Assembly (NCBI GenBank): GCA_016785225.1
Contig: JAFBJZ010000821.1
Location: 434,001 to 498,000, forward strand
Length of the DNA: 64,000 nt
Reading direction: 5' to 3'
From: Psettodes erumei
Taxonomy: Eukaryota; Chordata; Actinopteri; Pleuronectiformes; Psettodidae
Below are positions 35,240 through 47,191 of the stretch, piece after piece; the first letter of the stretch is position 1, and the number at the start of each line of letters is the position of its first letter. Under the pieces are notes generated by a model that searched no databases, was not told the origin of the DNA, and saw nothing but the letters and a program-made list of their open reading frames with translations. The position numbers and the translations under genes were made by a program.

Positions 35240-37475
35240 TCTCGATTTGAACTAAAGCAGAAATTATATCAGCATTATTTCCTCCACATAGAAGAAGAAA
35301 AGATGTCGATACGTTTAAGTCTCATTTCCAAACAAGATTTTAGTGTAAGTGCTCAGCTGTGGGTTGCTATTCCATGAATTTGTTCATTCTTTTATTTACT
35401 GAAAGTTGAATGTTGTTTGATCTTTTTTTATAGGGACTTACTGCAAAAGACTATAGAAGCAAGTAGAGTCACAAAAGAGGAGATGGAGACAAAGAGAAAC
35501 AGGTCAGTGCTCACTTCAGCAGAGTGTGCAACAGGCTGCAGCTCAATATCTGAGCATGTCCTTCAAGTTTTATGTTTTATTTTAAATACTCCTGCTGTGG
35601 TGGAATGCAATTACTGTTTATATAGTAACAGCTATAGTTACAGATTAAGGTTTTGGATGTAAAACATCTTATTATCTTATAACATACCATGTAGCCTATT
35701 GTTAGATTAAACAATGGAAAAAAACATTTTAAAGCATTTAGCTCCATGCTGAATATATTCAAGTTGTGCTTTTTTGCATGATTGCATCATTAATAATGAT
35801 CCAATTATTGTTTACGACAGATAGCCTTTACTAGTTATTCTTGAAGTACATTTCACTAAATACCTTCATTTCATCAAATCATAACAAGTAAAAACCAAAA
35901 AAAACAAAGGGCAATGTATAATGTTATAAGATAACACAAACGTGACACTGGAATGAAAGAGGTGACCAAAATATTAGCATGTAATCGGTTACTTACTAGT
36001 GACACCCTTGGGTGTGTATATCCTGCGTACCCTGCTGTTGCAAAAAAAAAAAAGAAAGAAAAAAAACAAAACAAAACAAAAGAAACAACAGCATGAAAAA
36101 CAAGCTAAGCAAGGCCACAAATTATTCTTCCTGGTTATCAGGCATCATTAACATGTAAGGCTGCATCATACTGTGAGTGTCACAGCCTCCAGGGTCAATT
36201 AAGAAGTCATGAATGCAGCCATCAACCTGTGTGTGAGATAACCATGAATATCTAAATTAATATCTTTCCCACATTTTATAGCTATTGATTATTATAATTG
36301 AATGTTGGGTATGCTTAATAGGATCTGTGCTTTTAATTGCGTGTTTTGGATTTCCATTTTAGACCCTTTTTTCCCTTATTGTAAAGATTGCTACCAAATG
36401 TGAAACTGTACTTACATTTTATTTTGTGGCATAACATTTAATATATTTAGACTGATAAATAAAAAAAACCTATAATGTATATTGTATCCAAATCTAACTG
36501 TAAAGATTTCCATAAGCCTGTATGCACACTGTGATGTTTTCAAAGGAAACACAGATGTGAGGAGTGCATATGTGCGTGAACCTGTTCACTGCTCTCCAGC
36601 TGTAAACGGAAGCAGCAACTACAACCGAAGCCAATAAAGAAACTGAAAAATGATGTTACATTTTACATGAACTCTACTCGCTCAGCAGATGACAGCTACG
36701 CATAATCTGTCACCGTGTGTCTCCCCGGCGGGGTGATGGCAGAAATGCTGGAAAAGAGGTGTATTTTCAGACACAAATGAGCAATTCGTAAGGCCATTGT
36801 GTGCGGCGTGCATCATTGTACTTTCTAATTTCCCAGACTCAGAAACCATTGTGGTAAATGCTATTGTGTTTGTCGAGTGCTTGTTTTTTTTATTGTTGTT
36901 TTTTGTGGGTTTTGTGGGTTTCGTGGGGTTTTTGGTGCGTGTGCAGCTTTTGAAATGTGTCTCTACGTGCACACACACACACGCACACATTTGTGCAGGG
37001 GTTTTGTTTCTTTCTTTCTTCTTTTTGTGGACTTTAATATAACCTGTGTTCATTTGTGTTCCCTTTCACATACATCTAGGTCAAGCCCGAACCCCTTTCA
37101 TATGAGACTGTAGTATTGAGGAGCAGTGCATAATGGGGTTGATGAGGCTGACTGTACCGCTCCGACAGCTCACTGAACACAGCATGCCATACACCGACAG
37201 ACAGATCAAATGGGATTTTTGACATATCATGAGGTTCACATTATGTCTGAGGATGACATTAGCAATACAATTTGATATTGAAATAACCAAGATGAAGGTT
37301 GGATTTGCAGCCTGACCTGTAACCTGACTACAAATATTGTTGAAGTCAATATTTCAAATCAAGTCAGTGTGATTCTTTTTTATATATATTATTGAAAAGT
37401 GATTCTTCTTTTTCTAGTTGAGAGTTGTATGGGGGATCATTACCATGTGTATGTGTGTGTGGTAAATACTGCACA
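35240..37475. other. AT-rich desert segment, no gene seen
   Basis: No credible exon on either strand. Contains an A-rich run at 36042-36090 and a short (CA)n at 36970-36989. Nothing else recognised. Confidence 0.5.
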
Positions 37476-37479
37476 AAGC

Positions 37480-38045
37480 AAGATCCAGTTAGCTTAGCTT
37501 AACATAAAAAACTGGAAACATGTGGAAACTGCTAGCCTGGCTCTTTCCAAAGGTAACAAAATCCTCCTGACTTCACCTCAGAGCAATGCAGGAACAATGG
37601 TGTGGCAGAATATAAACTTTACTGAATTCTGCCTTCAATGACTGAACCACAAAACTAACTGTGATGGGAGTAGGGACGAGCGTTGGACAGAAGACAGGAC
37701 AATGCCGGACAGCACAGAGCACCCTGACTAGTTTCTGTCAGCCCCAGTGTCCGACTAACAGCACTGTCAGCAGCCTGACAGGAGAGACACTTTTTGTGAC
37801 TGTTTTTTTAGAACTACTTTTACACTCTCAGACTGTCTTCACATCCCAGATGATGAACAAAGACATTTAAACAATAGCTTTTAGGTAAAACATGAGAGTC
37901 ATGTTCAAGGATCAACATTTCCACAAAGTTTATAATCACAAATAATAAAGACGGAAAAAAGTCTGAACTAATGAACCACAAGCACTTGACCAATTAAGCT
38001 ACATAATAGGACATGTTTCCAGTTTTGTGCTAAGATAACATAACC
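37480..38045. repeat. Dispersed repeat with inverted ends
   Basis: The left part reads TTAGCTTAACATAAAAAACT then GGAAACATGTGGAAACTGCT and AGCCTGGCTCTTTCCAAAGG, wording I recognise from an abundant percomorph repeat. At 38010-38040 the reverse complement reads TTATCTTAGCACAAAACTGG then AAACATGTCC, matching the left end in inverted orientation. The pair bounds about 560 bp. Family not identified. Confidence 0.5.
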
Positions 38046-40638
38046 TGGTCAAGATGAAGGTGAAGTGTATTTCCCTAAAATGTGTATTCCTTAAAAAACT
38101 GCTCCACAATACTCAGAACTTTGCCTTCTTGCTAAAAAGAAGAAGAAAAAATCACAGGTAAAACTTTTAATTGAAACCTTGAAAACTAAATTAATTAACT
38201 TAAAGTATGAACACTCCTCTGTACATTTTACCCAAACTAGTCACTGCAACTCTTGCTCATCCTTTGATGCATTGTAAAACGAATAGAAACACAAATGTGA
38301 ATTGTAGAAGTCAATGCCAAATTTCCTCATAAATCAACACACAGCACACAGATTACTGCAGCCACCAAATATCTACAACACACTCAGCTGAGGACTAAAA
38401 ATGGTGTGACATTTGTCACAATAATAGATTAATGGTCTCCCATGGGGAAATTTGGATAATGTTTCAGTTTAGTATGTACCTTTTTTAAACAGATGTTTTG
38501 CTTGACCTGCTTTTATATTCAATTTTGACAAACAATGCACTGCACAAGGAATATGAAATACAATTATAACAGTCATTCTGTGGTTTCAGAGATAGAAATA
38601 CACAGTGTAGAGTTGGAAGTAATGGGACGTCTTCAGCTTTAAAGCCAAGTAAAGCAGATGGTCACTGCAAAAAAGTTTTACTTGTTTCATTGGGAACATC
38701 TTTATATGACTTTACTGACAGAATAAACAAAGAGCTGGCAGATATAATCTGGTTTTATCTTGGTTAAACATGAGTGGTTTGACTATGCAGTTTTGTGTAG
38801 AACCACAGGAGAAAACTGTGCAGCTCATGGTTTCATTAAAAACAAATTACATATCTAGTAAGTGGTGCGAGCTGATGTGCTTGGGGCACATACCACACAG
38901 GTGTAAATTCCCTGAACAGCGAGTCACCCATTCAACCAGCTGGAGCATTACCTCCATGTCATTCTTCTATTCTCTTCCCCCTTATTTCCTGTCTTCGCTG
39001 TCCCTATTAAATAAAGGCATAAAAATAACCACGTATTTGGCTGGATGACAGCAGAGTGTACGGCTTGTTTAATGGGTTTCGAAAGGGTTTCATGAGCCCA
39101 GTAGGACAACTTTTTCCATGACATTGCAATTGCGTTAAAACATGATACATAATATAAGGTTGTATTTTTGAAGTGTTGCCAACATAACACTTTTTTTTTT
39201 TTCTTTCAAGCAAATGCATTTTGGAACTGAGCCCTTCAGTTCAGCTTGTGTGAAACCACAAATAACACTGAATTTAAAAATACAACACATGAAAGAAAAA
39301 TCCCGACGTGCCCAAAAACTGGGCATGCTGAATGAAGGGCCGGAACACTTCTAAAAGAATATTCACAGTTTAATCAATTTGACAGACTGCTATATATTCA
39401 TAGAGTTGAATACGACTGAGATTGCACTTACAGTACAGTTTGACTGAAGTAGGTCCAACCACCATTACAGTGAGAGACCTTCCAAATCTATAATTCTGTC
39501 TCTACAGTTTATACAGAGGACCCTGTAAGCATGGCAACCACTCCAAATATCACACACACAAACACACACGAACACCGTCAGGTACGTATTGTACACCTAC
39601 GCTCCGAGACACACAGTCAAACTCACCCACACACGTACAAAACTCAACATTGTGAAATCCTTCAGGAAATGTAAACTGAAAACCCAAACTCAGTTACAAT
39701 TTAAAATACAATCTTAATTAACCCTTTTACAGTTAAAATCTTCAAAAACAATAGAACTGAAATATAATGCATACAAATCCTAGAATGTAAGTGCCTGTTA
39801 GGTAGATCTATTATATATATTTTTTGTGTTAAAAAAACAAATACATTGAATTATCAAAACAAAGTCTAACCTTATTCTTATCATAACGCTGCCCCTGATT
39901 TTTACAGTAATAACAGAATGGACCTTCTAACATGTCCTAACACATCCACCGATCTCAACAGGTAATTTGCTCCTGCCCTACATGACCCATAGGAGTCATT
40001 TCAGGATTTCCTGAAATAGGTTCCGCTGCAGTGGTCGGAGATATGTTACTGATGAACCTAAAAATCATGGTTGGAAATAACTCTTTTATAACACAAACAG
40101 TGCTATAGTAAAAATCTGGTTAAGTTAGGCACAAAAAAAACTTGGTTAGGTTTAGGGAAAGATCCTGGTTTGGGTTAAAATAAGTACTTGTTGATATCAG
40201 AGTACCTGAATTGTGATGGTCTCTGTCCACTGACCCTGTTTCCCTCATTTAACCTTGATCCTAATTCCAAACCTAACCTAACCTCAGCCCTAAAAATTCC
40301 CCCTCACCCCCTTGTGTCTTTTTTTCTTCACAAGCACTGAAGTACGCGCCTGCATATACAGATGCACATGTACACACCGGAATAAATCCACAAGACAATT
40401 GTAGAAGTCCTGATGTTTTTAATCAGCAGTGCAGTGGGGCCCCACCCTGGCAGATAAGCGTCTGGTTACGTGTCTGTAAAGAGCAGCGGAGAAGGCAAGC
40501 GGAGTCACCTCAGCAGATGGCCCTATCAGTGTTGGGTAAACCAGCGGCCAGGACGGCCGTGTTTGGCTTAACGGCCTTTAAGTAATTCATTGTGTTCACT
40601 GAGAGAGAGCATCTGTCGACCCCTCGGCCCTGGAGACG

Positions 40639-40639
40639 C

Positions 40640-40672
<33 letters not shown>

Positions 40673-40757
40673 GTTACGCATAGATGCATAGATAAACATA
40701 CTTACATGAACATTCAGTCACATGCACAAACACAGGTACACACACACACGCACGTGA

Positions 40758-40792
<35 letters not shown>
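40639..40792 (+). repeat. Clustered (CA)n microsatellites
   Basis: Two (CA)n runs (40639-40672 and 40761-40792) are joined by CA-rich sequence with ACAT/ACAG variants. Confidence 0.9.
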
Positions 40793-40794
<2 letters not shown>

Positions 40795-43700
40795 GCTTTC
40801 AAACTCATTTGTAGTGGGCAGGGCAGGTGGCTGGAGGAAAAGGAGAGGTCTTTGTTCCATGTGACCCGCTCTGATCAGATAACCACCACTGATCTTAGTT
40901 AATACTCACTAAGAACTCATTTACCCGCTAATGTGAAAGCGGGTCTGAAAACAGAAAGAGAGAGGTAGAGGGTAAGAGAGATGATATGGAGGAGAAAATA
41001 GACAGGTAGAGCAGCCATGCAGCTGCAGCCAAACAGGAGCTCCACAACTCACATCCAAACACTGGATATTTTCATACCACTGGTTTGGTCAATTTGTGTT
41101 GTCTGTCACTTATGGCCTTTATTGAATAAACTCTTGTGCAATCACACCTCCCTATCACATCATGTCTGCTCAGTCTGTAAACAATTTTCTGCCTTAACAG
41201 CAAGTGCTATTATAATGATGACATGCAAAAGCTACTCCTCTGGGCACAAACATCAACTTGTATTGCATTTCCTTATTCATAAGCATGGCTGATAACACTT
41301 GCAACATATCGAGTCATCTTAAAAACAGCAAAGACAGCGCTCTGCTCCACAAAATTCTTTTCATTGGCGTGTGAAGCCCAATCCTACTAGCAAGTATTGT
41401 CTGTCATAATTAGCATTTGTCACATAAATTTAAGGCTTATAACGGAGGCTAACTAGCATGCTGAGGCTGCATGCCAGGCGGCAGAACTGAAAGAAAACCT
41501 CCAGTTATTCTAACATCACTTAAACATGAATCTGAAATTTGCTGCTTTTTTGTTGTTTGCTGTATGTAGCAGCTTATAAATAGGGGAAACAAGCAGTGTT
41601 AGCTCAGTTAATTACATATTAGTGATAATAGTGTATTTCACTTCCATCTTACTGCCAGCGGTGGTGGCTTTGCAGCCACTTCCTCATCAGTTTTTGACCT
41701 AAAGTTCTTGCCGCTCAGCAGGAGATATCCTACCTGTCAGAAAGTCCAGATATCTCTGACTTTGACGTACAAATTGGAGGCTGACCTGAATATAGTGTTT
41801 GCCCCTTGGCACCTACTCGGCCTTCCAGGGGGATATGTTGGATTTATAGTTTTGATTCAAATTTTACCACACTGTATGCTGCTGCTATTCATTGCACTTT
41901 TAAGCAACAAGGAATATTTTTGGCAAACTGCAGTTTGTTAGCCAAGGATCTGAGCACTAAATTACAAAGTTCTTTTGTGGAGCATTTAAGTAGCAGCCAG
42001 AGCTACAACAGCTGCTGCCATATAATGAGAGAGGAGGAAGCAGGACAGATACAGGGTGGGATATACCTAATATACTGTAACATGTGCAACCGCATTTGCT
42101 TTTCAAAGTTAACGATACAACATGACAGAGTTACTTTTACAAACACCATTTCCAAATACTCCCAGCCACTGATGGACATGTTCTTAAAGCATGGTTGTTT
42201 CCTTGAGGCAGCACTCTGCCAAAGGAATAATAACAGAAAAGTGCCCATCACTCTGCTTTTCAGCTCACACTCTCAAATGGCAGAAATTACAGGCCTGCTT
42301 TGGCTCTAGCTGTTGAGACTCGGCTGTAATGTGTACAGCCGCTCAGTCCCCCACCAAGGCCATTCCTTTTTGACTGAATTGGGAACGTGAGAGGGTAGTG
42401 AGGCAAGTTCAGGTGACCTCTTTTTAAGCTCTTCCTTGAACATGGTCTCTTTTTCTATGGGGGAAAATGGCAAAAATAATTGTGTCCCTGTCTTGTTATC
42501 TTGTGCTGCTAACCTGAGTGAGGGGAAAGTTTGACCCCATGGAGAGAATTGGCCATGTCCTGTTCATGATCAATACTCTCCTGATGTCTGATGCTTGGTC
42601 TCTGTTCTGCAACTGTTGTACACACATAAATACACGCATGCTACTCTCTACAGCCCTGGCTCTTACTTCCACCATGCTAAAGCCTTGCAAATGGGAAATA
42701 CAAGAAGTCAATAGCAGAAAAAAAGAGAAAAAAACAGGGATGGGTGTCTGTTGGGTGTAATAACTGTAATTGTGAAATGGCAATTTTCTGTTGTCTGCAG
42801 TGATCAAGAGAAAGGAATGGATAATTGAAATTTAGCCTACATAAGTATGTGCACACATGCAAATGCAAAAAACACACACGTTCCCACCACAACCCATACA
42901 CGAGTGTACCGGCTGTCACAATTTTACTATCCTTCCTCTCCCCCAGGTAACGCACATCTAAAATTATGCCTCACTTGAAGAAAATTGAAATTGAAAATGT
43001 GGGACATTTAGCAGGAGGGTTCCCTTGTAACCAATTACACATAAGAATCATAATATAGCTTCCCAAGGCTGAGGAGTTATTTTCAGCACCAATAAATAAC
43101 AGGAGGTTGGAGGAAACGTAAATGATTAATTGAGAGACTTGTTTTTTTAATGTGAAAATTAATTGAGCTTCACCGAATAAAATGAAGCACACACTGCTCA
43201 CTGTTTTCTTTTTTTTATTATTATTCTCATCACTTTTGAGGTTTGATCACTTGACCAAATTATTCATGATGCAATGACAAAGAGCACTGCAACACAGCAT
43301 GTGTCTGCGTGTGTGTGTGGTGTATATTAAGCCAATGAACCTTTCTTGTGTGTAAAATATCCAAGTAACGACACTTGTTTCTTATCCCTCCCCACTGTCT
43401 GAGAGTAAATATACTGTGATGCTGCTGGCTCGCCTGTGTGGTTGGATGTCAGTTAATGTGTCTTTTATCACATGCAGTGAATTTTGCTTTTCATAAATAT
43501 GCCTCCACCCTCAGCCAAGACACCACAAGATATTATGACATGTACTCTCTACCAGCCTGTACGTTTATATATTTTAGTGTGAGTCTTTTCAAGCATATTC
43601 ATTTCAGTTTGGTTTGATTAGACTAAGATTAGACTTGATATACTTGCGGCTCAGTAGGCACCACAACCAACTGTGCTCCAACTGTATGGAAATTAAAATA

Positions 43701-45162
43701 AGCCACACCTCAACCAGCTACAGCAGTAACATGCTACTTACACATTAAAAAGTCAGTAATAATAATAAATATAACACTCGTAGGGCTTTTGTTATGCATT
43801 TTGAGTGATTTTACTTTTGACACTTTAATTGCATTTTGCTAATTGTCGTACATACTTAAGTGACATTTTCGAAGCAGCAATTCAAATGTAGTGTTATACT
43901 TTATAATAATGCAGTAAAATAAAGTAAAATTAAATTGGGTTTTTTTCACAACTGTGTAGAATACAGCAAAATATTTTAATGTGCAAATAATTCAGGAGAC
44001 TTTAAAATGGTCAATTTCTTGGCAAAATACACAAGCCTCGAGCCTGTACATGAAATGCAAACATTAGAGGGTCTGACTTAGGGGTCTGCAACAGCGAAGA
44101 TGACAGAGCTGCATCTTCCACTCAACTTCGTCTCTCCTTCCTTCCACTTCTCTTACAGTCCAGCTGTTCACACTTTGCAGTGCTGAGGCGACTGCAGCAG
44201 ACCAGCCTGCGATAATTTATTTGTGATCACTGTAATTTCTCAGAAAAAAGCAGAAATCATCCACTGTCACAAAAGACAGGAAAAGTTCAGCTGCATAAGG
44301 ATTGAAAAGTTATGGTGTTAAAATGTCCCTGCATGCTCTGAAAATGGGCTGGATAGAAAAGTTAAAAGCTTTTGTTAAATGCCAAACACAAATGTCTGAA
44401 TAAAAAAGATGGAGGAAATGGTAAAACAATGTATTTCTATTTGCCTCCCATGCATGAATAACCTTTTCTAAATGCCTCTTATATAGGACTTGTATCATGT
44501 CAATGAATTTACTCTATACTTTTCATCCAGACATCCTTTAATGTAAATGCTCTTTTAGAAATTTCTGTTCATTATAATGATGATAACGGCAATTGCAGAC
44601 TGTGCACTCTGTTCAGCTCCATTAGTTAGTCCAAAAAAGGGTGTCGGAGAGCCGTACTCTTTCTCCCTCTGACTGTGTGTGGCAACATGTTGTTACCACA
44701 GAAAATCACTGCTTGAACTGCTTGCATTTCTTTACCATGCTCTTTTCACTGACTGCTAAAAAGAGAACAATTTTAAGTTTTCAGGTAACTCCATTTTAGG
44801 CTGGGGTGATAGTGCTGAAAGCATGCAGTGGAGAGCAAAATATCTGCGCTGTTTCACCTGGAGAAAGAGATGTGAACAAAAGCAGAAAGAATAGAAACTG
44901 TCCACTTTGGGCTGTAAAAAGCACAGAAAAAAGCTCTTAATAAGTGCGGTGTCTTCTGGCAGATAGGCTAAAAACAGTATAAAAAACATTCTCCATCTCT
45001 TCTCCACTTCATGGGCTGATGCTAAAAGCTGAGGCGAGGGTCCTGTGTAGTGAGCGGTTCATTAGAGGGAAAATAACAGAAGAACAACCAGAAGATAGTA
45101 CATAGATTCTATTTTGAATTACTCCTGTGTGGGTTATCTGTGTGTTCACACATATATACTGT

Positions 45163-45177
45163 ACGCACGCACGCACG

Positions 45178-45238
<61 letters not shown>
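45163..45238 (+). repeat. (CGCA)n(CA)n compound microsatellite
   Basis: Four ACGC units, a short TACA step and then about 27 perfect CA units: the longest dinucleotide run in the window. The His/Thr-rich open frames over it are artefacts. Confidence 0.95.
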
Positions 45239-45240
<2 letters not shown>

Positions 45241-45860
45241 CTCACACAGGAATACAGGCACCGCTCAAACATATGCACTCAGGCACGCAAACATTACAAA
45301 GAAACACATGCACACACACAGACACACACACATCTACATCATGGGGCACAGGTTTAATCAGACATAGTTGAAAAGGAAAATGCCATTAGACTTTAAAGTG
45401 GATAATTTCACTTCCTTCCCTCCATTCATTTCTTCTTTTCAAACTGGCCTTTCATGCTCACTACATGTGCTTTTATGGAAAATTATAACATTTAAACGAG
45501 ACTCTTTGGTCAGGCATAATTGCACAAAGAACCATTAGCAGTCTTCCAAGACCAATGTACTGTGAGCGTTATTCTTTTTCGTTTTATACCATTCTCAATC
45601 CCTAAGAACATGTCTCATAAGAAAGAGGATAATCATATTTAATTATCTGTCATTTCGGGGGGGCAAAACGCTGGTCACCTTGGGTTCACTTATGCTGCAT
45701 GCTGTTATAAACAAATCAATTAAGGGAAATAGGCTAAACAAACAAGACAGTTATATATGCTGTATGTAGAGCGGCCACAGGTCTTTTGTTTCTCCCCCCT
45801 GCCAATTTACTTAAAGCAATTATAATCATGTTTGAAGTGTGCTGCAGCACTTGTGCTCCT

Positions 45861-45914
45861 CACCTGCAAAAATCCACCTGCTGATCAGCAAATTGGCACT
45901 TCGGTCAGCAGGTG
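45861..45914. promoter_or_regulatory. Inverted repeat with clustered CACCTG E-boxes upstream of det1
   Basis: CACCTGCTGA (45875-45884) is repeated as its exact reverse complement at 45905-45914, 20 nt apart. Another CACCTG lies at 45861-45866. Paired CACCTG/CAGGTG sites are the usual target of ZEB/Snail-type zinc-finger repressors. About 0.6 kb upstream of the det1 first exon. Confidence 0.4.
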
Positions 45915-46429
45915 TACTTTGGCTCATGTGTGGCCTTCCATAAGGGTTTCAAAGAAATACAATCCAATGTAATTACCGAGTCCAAATTGTACTCAATAAA
46001 ATAGCCCACTGGGATGTTCAGATATATTATTATAGTGTATAGCTTCAGTTACTTTTGGGGCATGAGTGCCAGTAATGGAGCATACATGTTGGAAAACCAA
46101 TTGAAACTGACGATCCTTTGATTCCCTGACTTCAGTCATCTCCAAACGATATCAAATACGGTTTTGATCATTTCAGTTCTAAAACTTCAACCTCTGCTGC
46201 TTCTAATGTTTTTGGGGAATCAAAGATACGTGCATTCATTTGTCTCTTTAACCATGCAACAGAGATACTGTGTTACACCGTGCTCCATTACATGTAACAG
46301 CCCTGTGTCACTTTGATACTCATACATGAGTAACGTTGGACATCACCGCATGTGATTTTGGTTTCCTGTTTCAGCTGCCAGTATTTCGAGTGATTAACTT
46401 GTTGATACGACTGATGCGACAGTTTCCAG

Positions 46430-47191
46430 GCTGCAGTGCCACTTTCGGCCTGAATGGAGGGGTGGCGCTGTTTAAAACCAGAGCCGCTGTGCTCCCCTTC
46501 AGCCCAGCGTTGCCGTCTTCTTCTTCTCCTCCTCCTCCTCCTCTGTTTCCTCCGCGACTCGCCGACAACAAACATTGCTGCTCACGGACTGAATATTGGA
46601 GAAATGCGGGATTTTGCGCACACCGCAGCGCCTCGCGAAACAAGCGAAGCGTGAGACATTTCCCAGCGACGAGAGGTTTGCAAGCGAACTGTGATCGGCC
46701 GAGCACTTGAGCCAAACTTACGAAGCCGCTGCTAGCGCAAGAGGCTGAACTTGGTGGAGCCAGGGAAGCTTCTCGGTGCTGGGATACTTGGGCTCAAACG
46801 GCACCTTGTGAGTATCTGTTTGTTTTTACGGTGCTCAGCGAGCTGGCGGTTGACGTGTCGTGACTGGATGCGGGCAGATCAGAACACCCTCCCGTCTCTG
46901 CCTGCCTGCGCGTCCGTTTACGTCAACGGTTTGTGGTTTCTGCGTCGCTCCGCGCTCACGTACAGCTGGTTGCCCCCGCTGTGTTGCTAACATGGGTTAC
47001 TTACGATGTGTATGAGTGCGGTTCTGTCACTATTCACTAATCTCCACGTTTTTATTTCAGTGCAGTATTAAATGAAAACGTGACGTCTCTTTTACAACAG
47101 GAACCTGGACTGCGCTCGTCATGTAGTCGCCTCGCCGCGCTCGCCGCCCGTCTAACTACCTGCTGAGGGAAGGGGTTTGAGAATCGCAGCG
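46430..47191 (+). promoter_or_regulatory. det1: det1 promoter and 5' leader
   Basis: A CpG-rich region begins near 46430 with a TATA-like GCTGTTTAAAACC (46467-46479) and a TCC-repeat pyrimidine stretch. An untranslated exon ends at 46807 before GTGAGT. The next exon begins at 47061 (after TTTTATTTCAG) or 47101 (after TTTACAACAG). The leader contains small upstream frames: ATG at 46604, ATG at 47072 (only if the 47061 acceptor is used) and a start-stop ATGTAG at 47121-47126. The exact transcription start is not determined. Confidence 0.65.

Larger units (their letters stand above)
38050..46370. other. Desert segment between the mir-7 promoter and det1
   Basis: No credible exon on either strand. 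Contains (CA)n repeats (separate entries), an X-box-like GTAAGCATGGCAAC (39525-39538) and non-coding blocks of complex sequence at 40420-40600 and 42960-43190 (TAAATGATTAATTGAGAGAC, AAAATTAATTGAGC). A 168-codon frame at 41806-42309 starts at TTG, has no splice context and resembles nothing. Confidence 0.5.

Noticed and set aside
41806..42309. 168-codon open frame on the plus strand
   Set aside because: It begins at TTG rather than ATG, has no splice or promoter context and no recognisable domain; such lengths occur by chance in a 37-kb desert.
45114..45371. His/Thr-rich frames
   Set aside because: Translations of the (CA)n microsatellite.
9206..46370. AEN, ISG20 or another protein-coding gene expected near human MIR7-2
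   Set aside because: No exonuclease-domain or other recognisable exon was seen on either strand.
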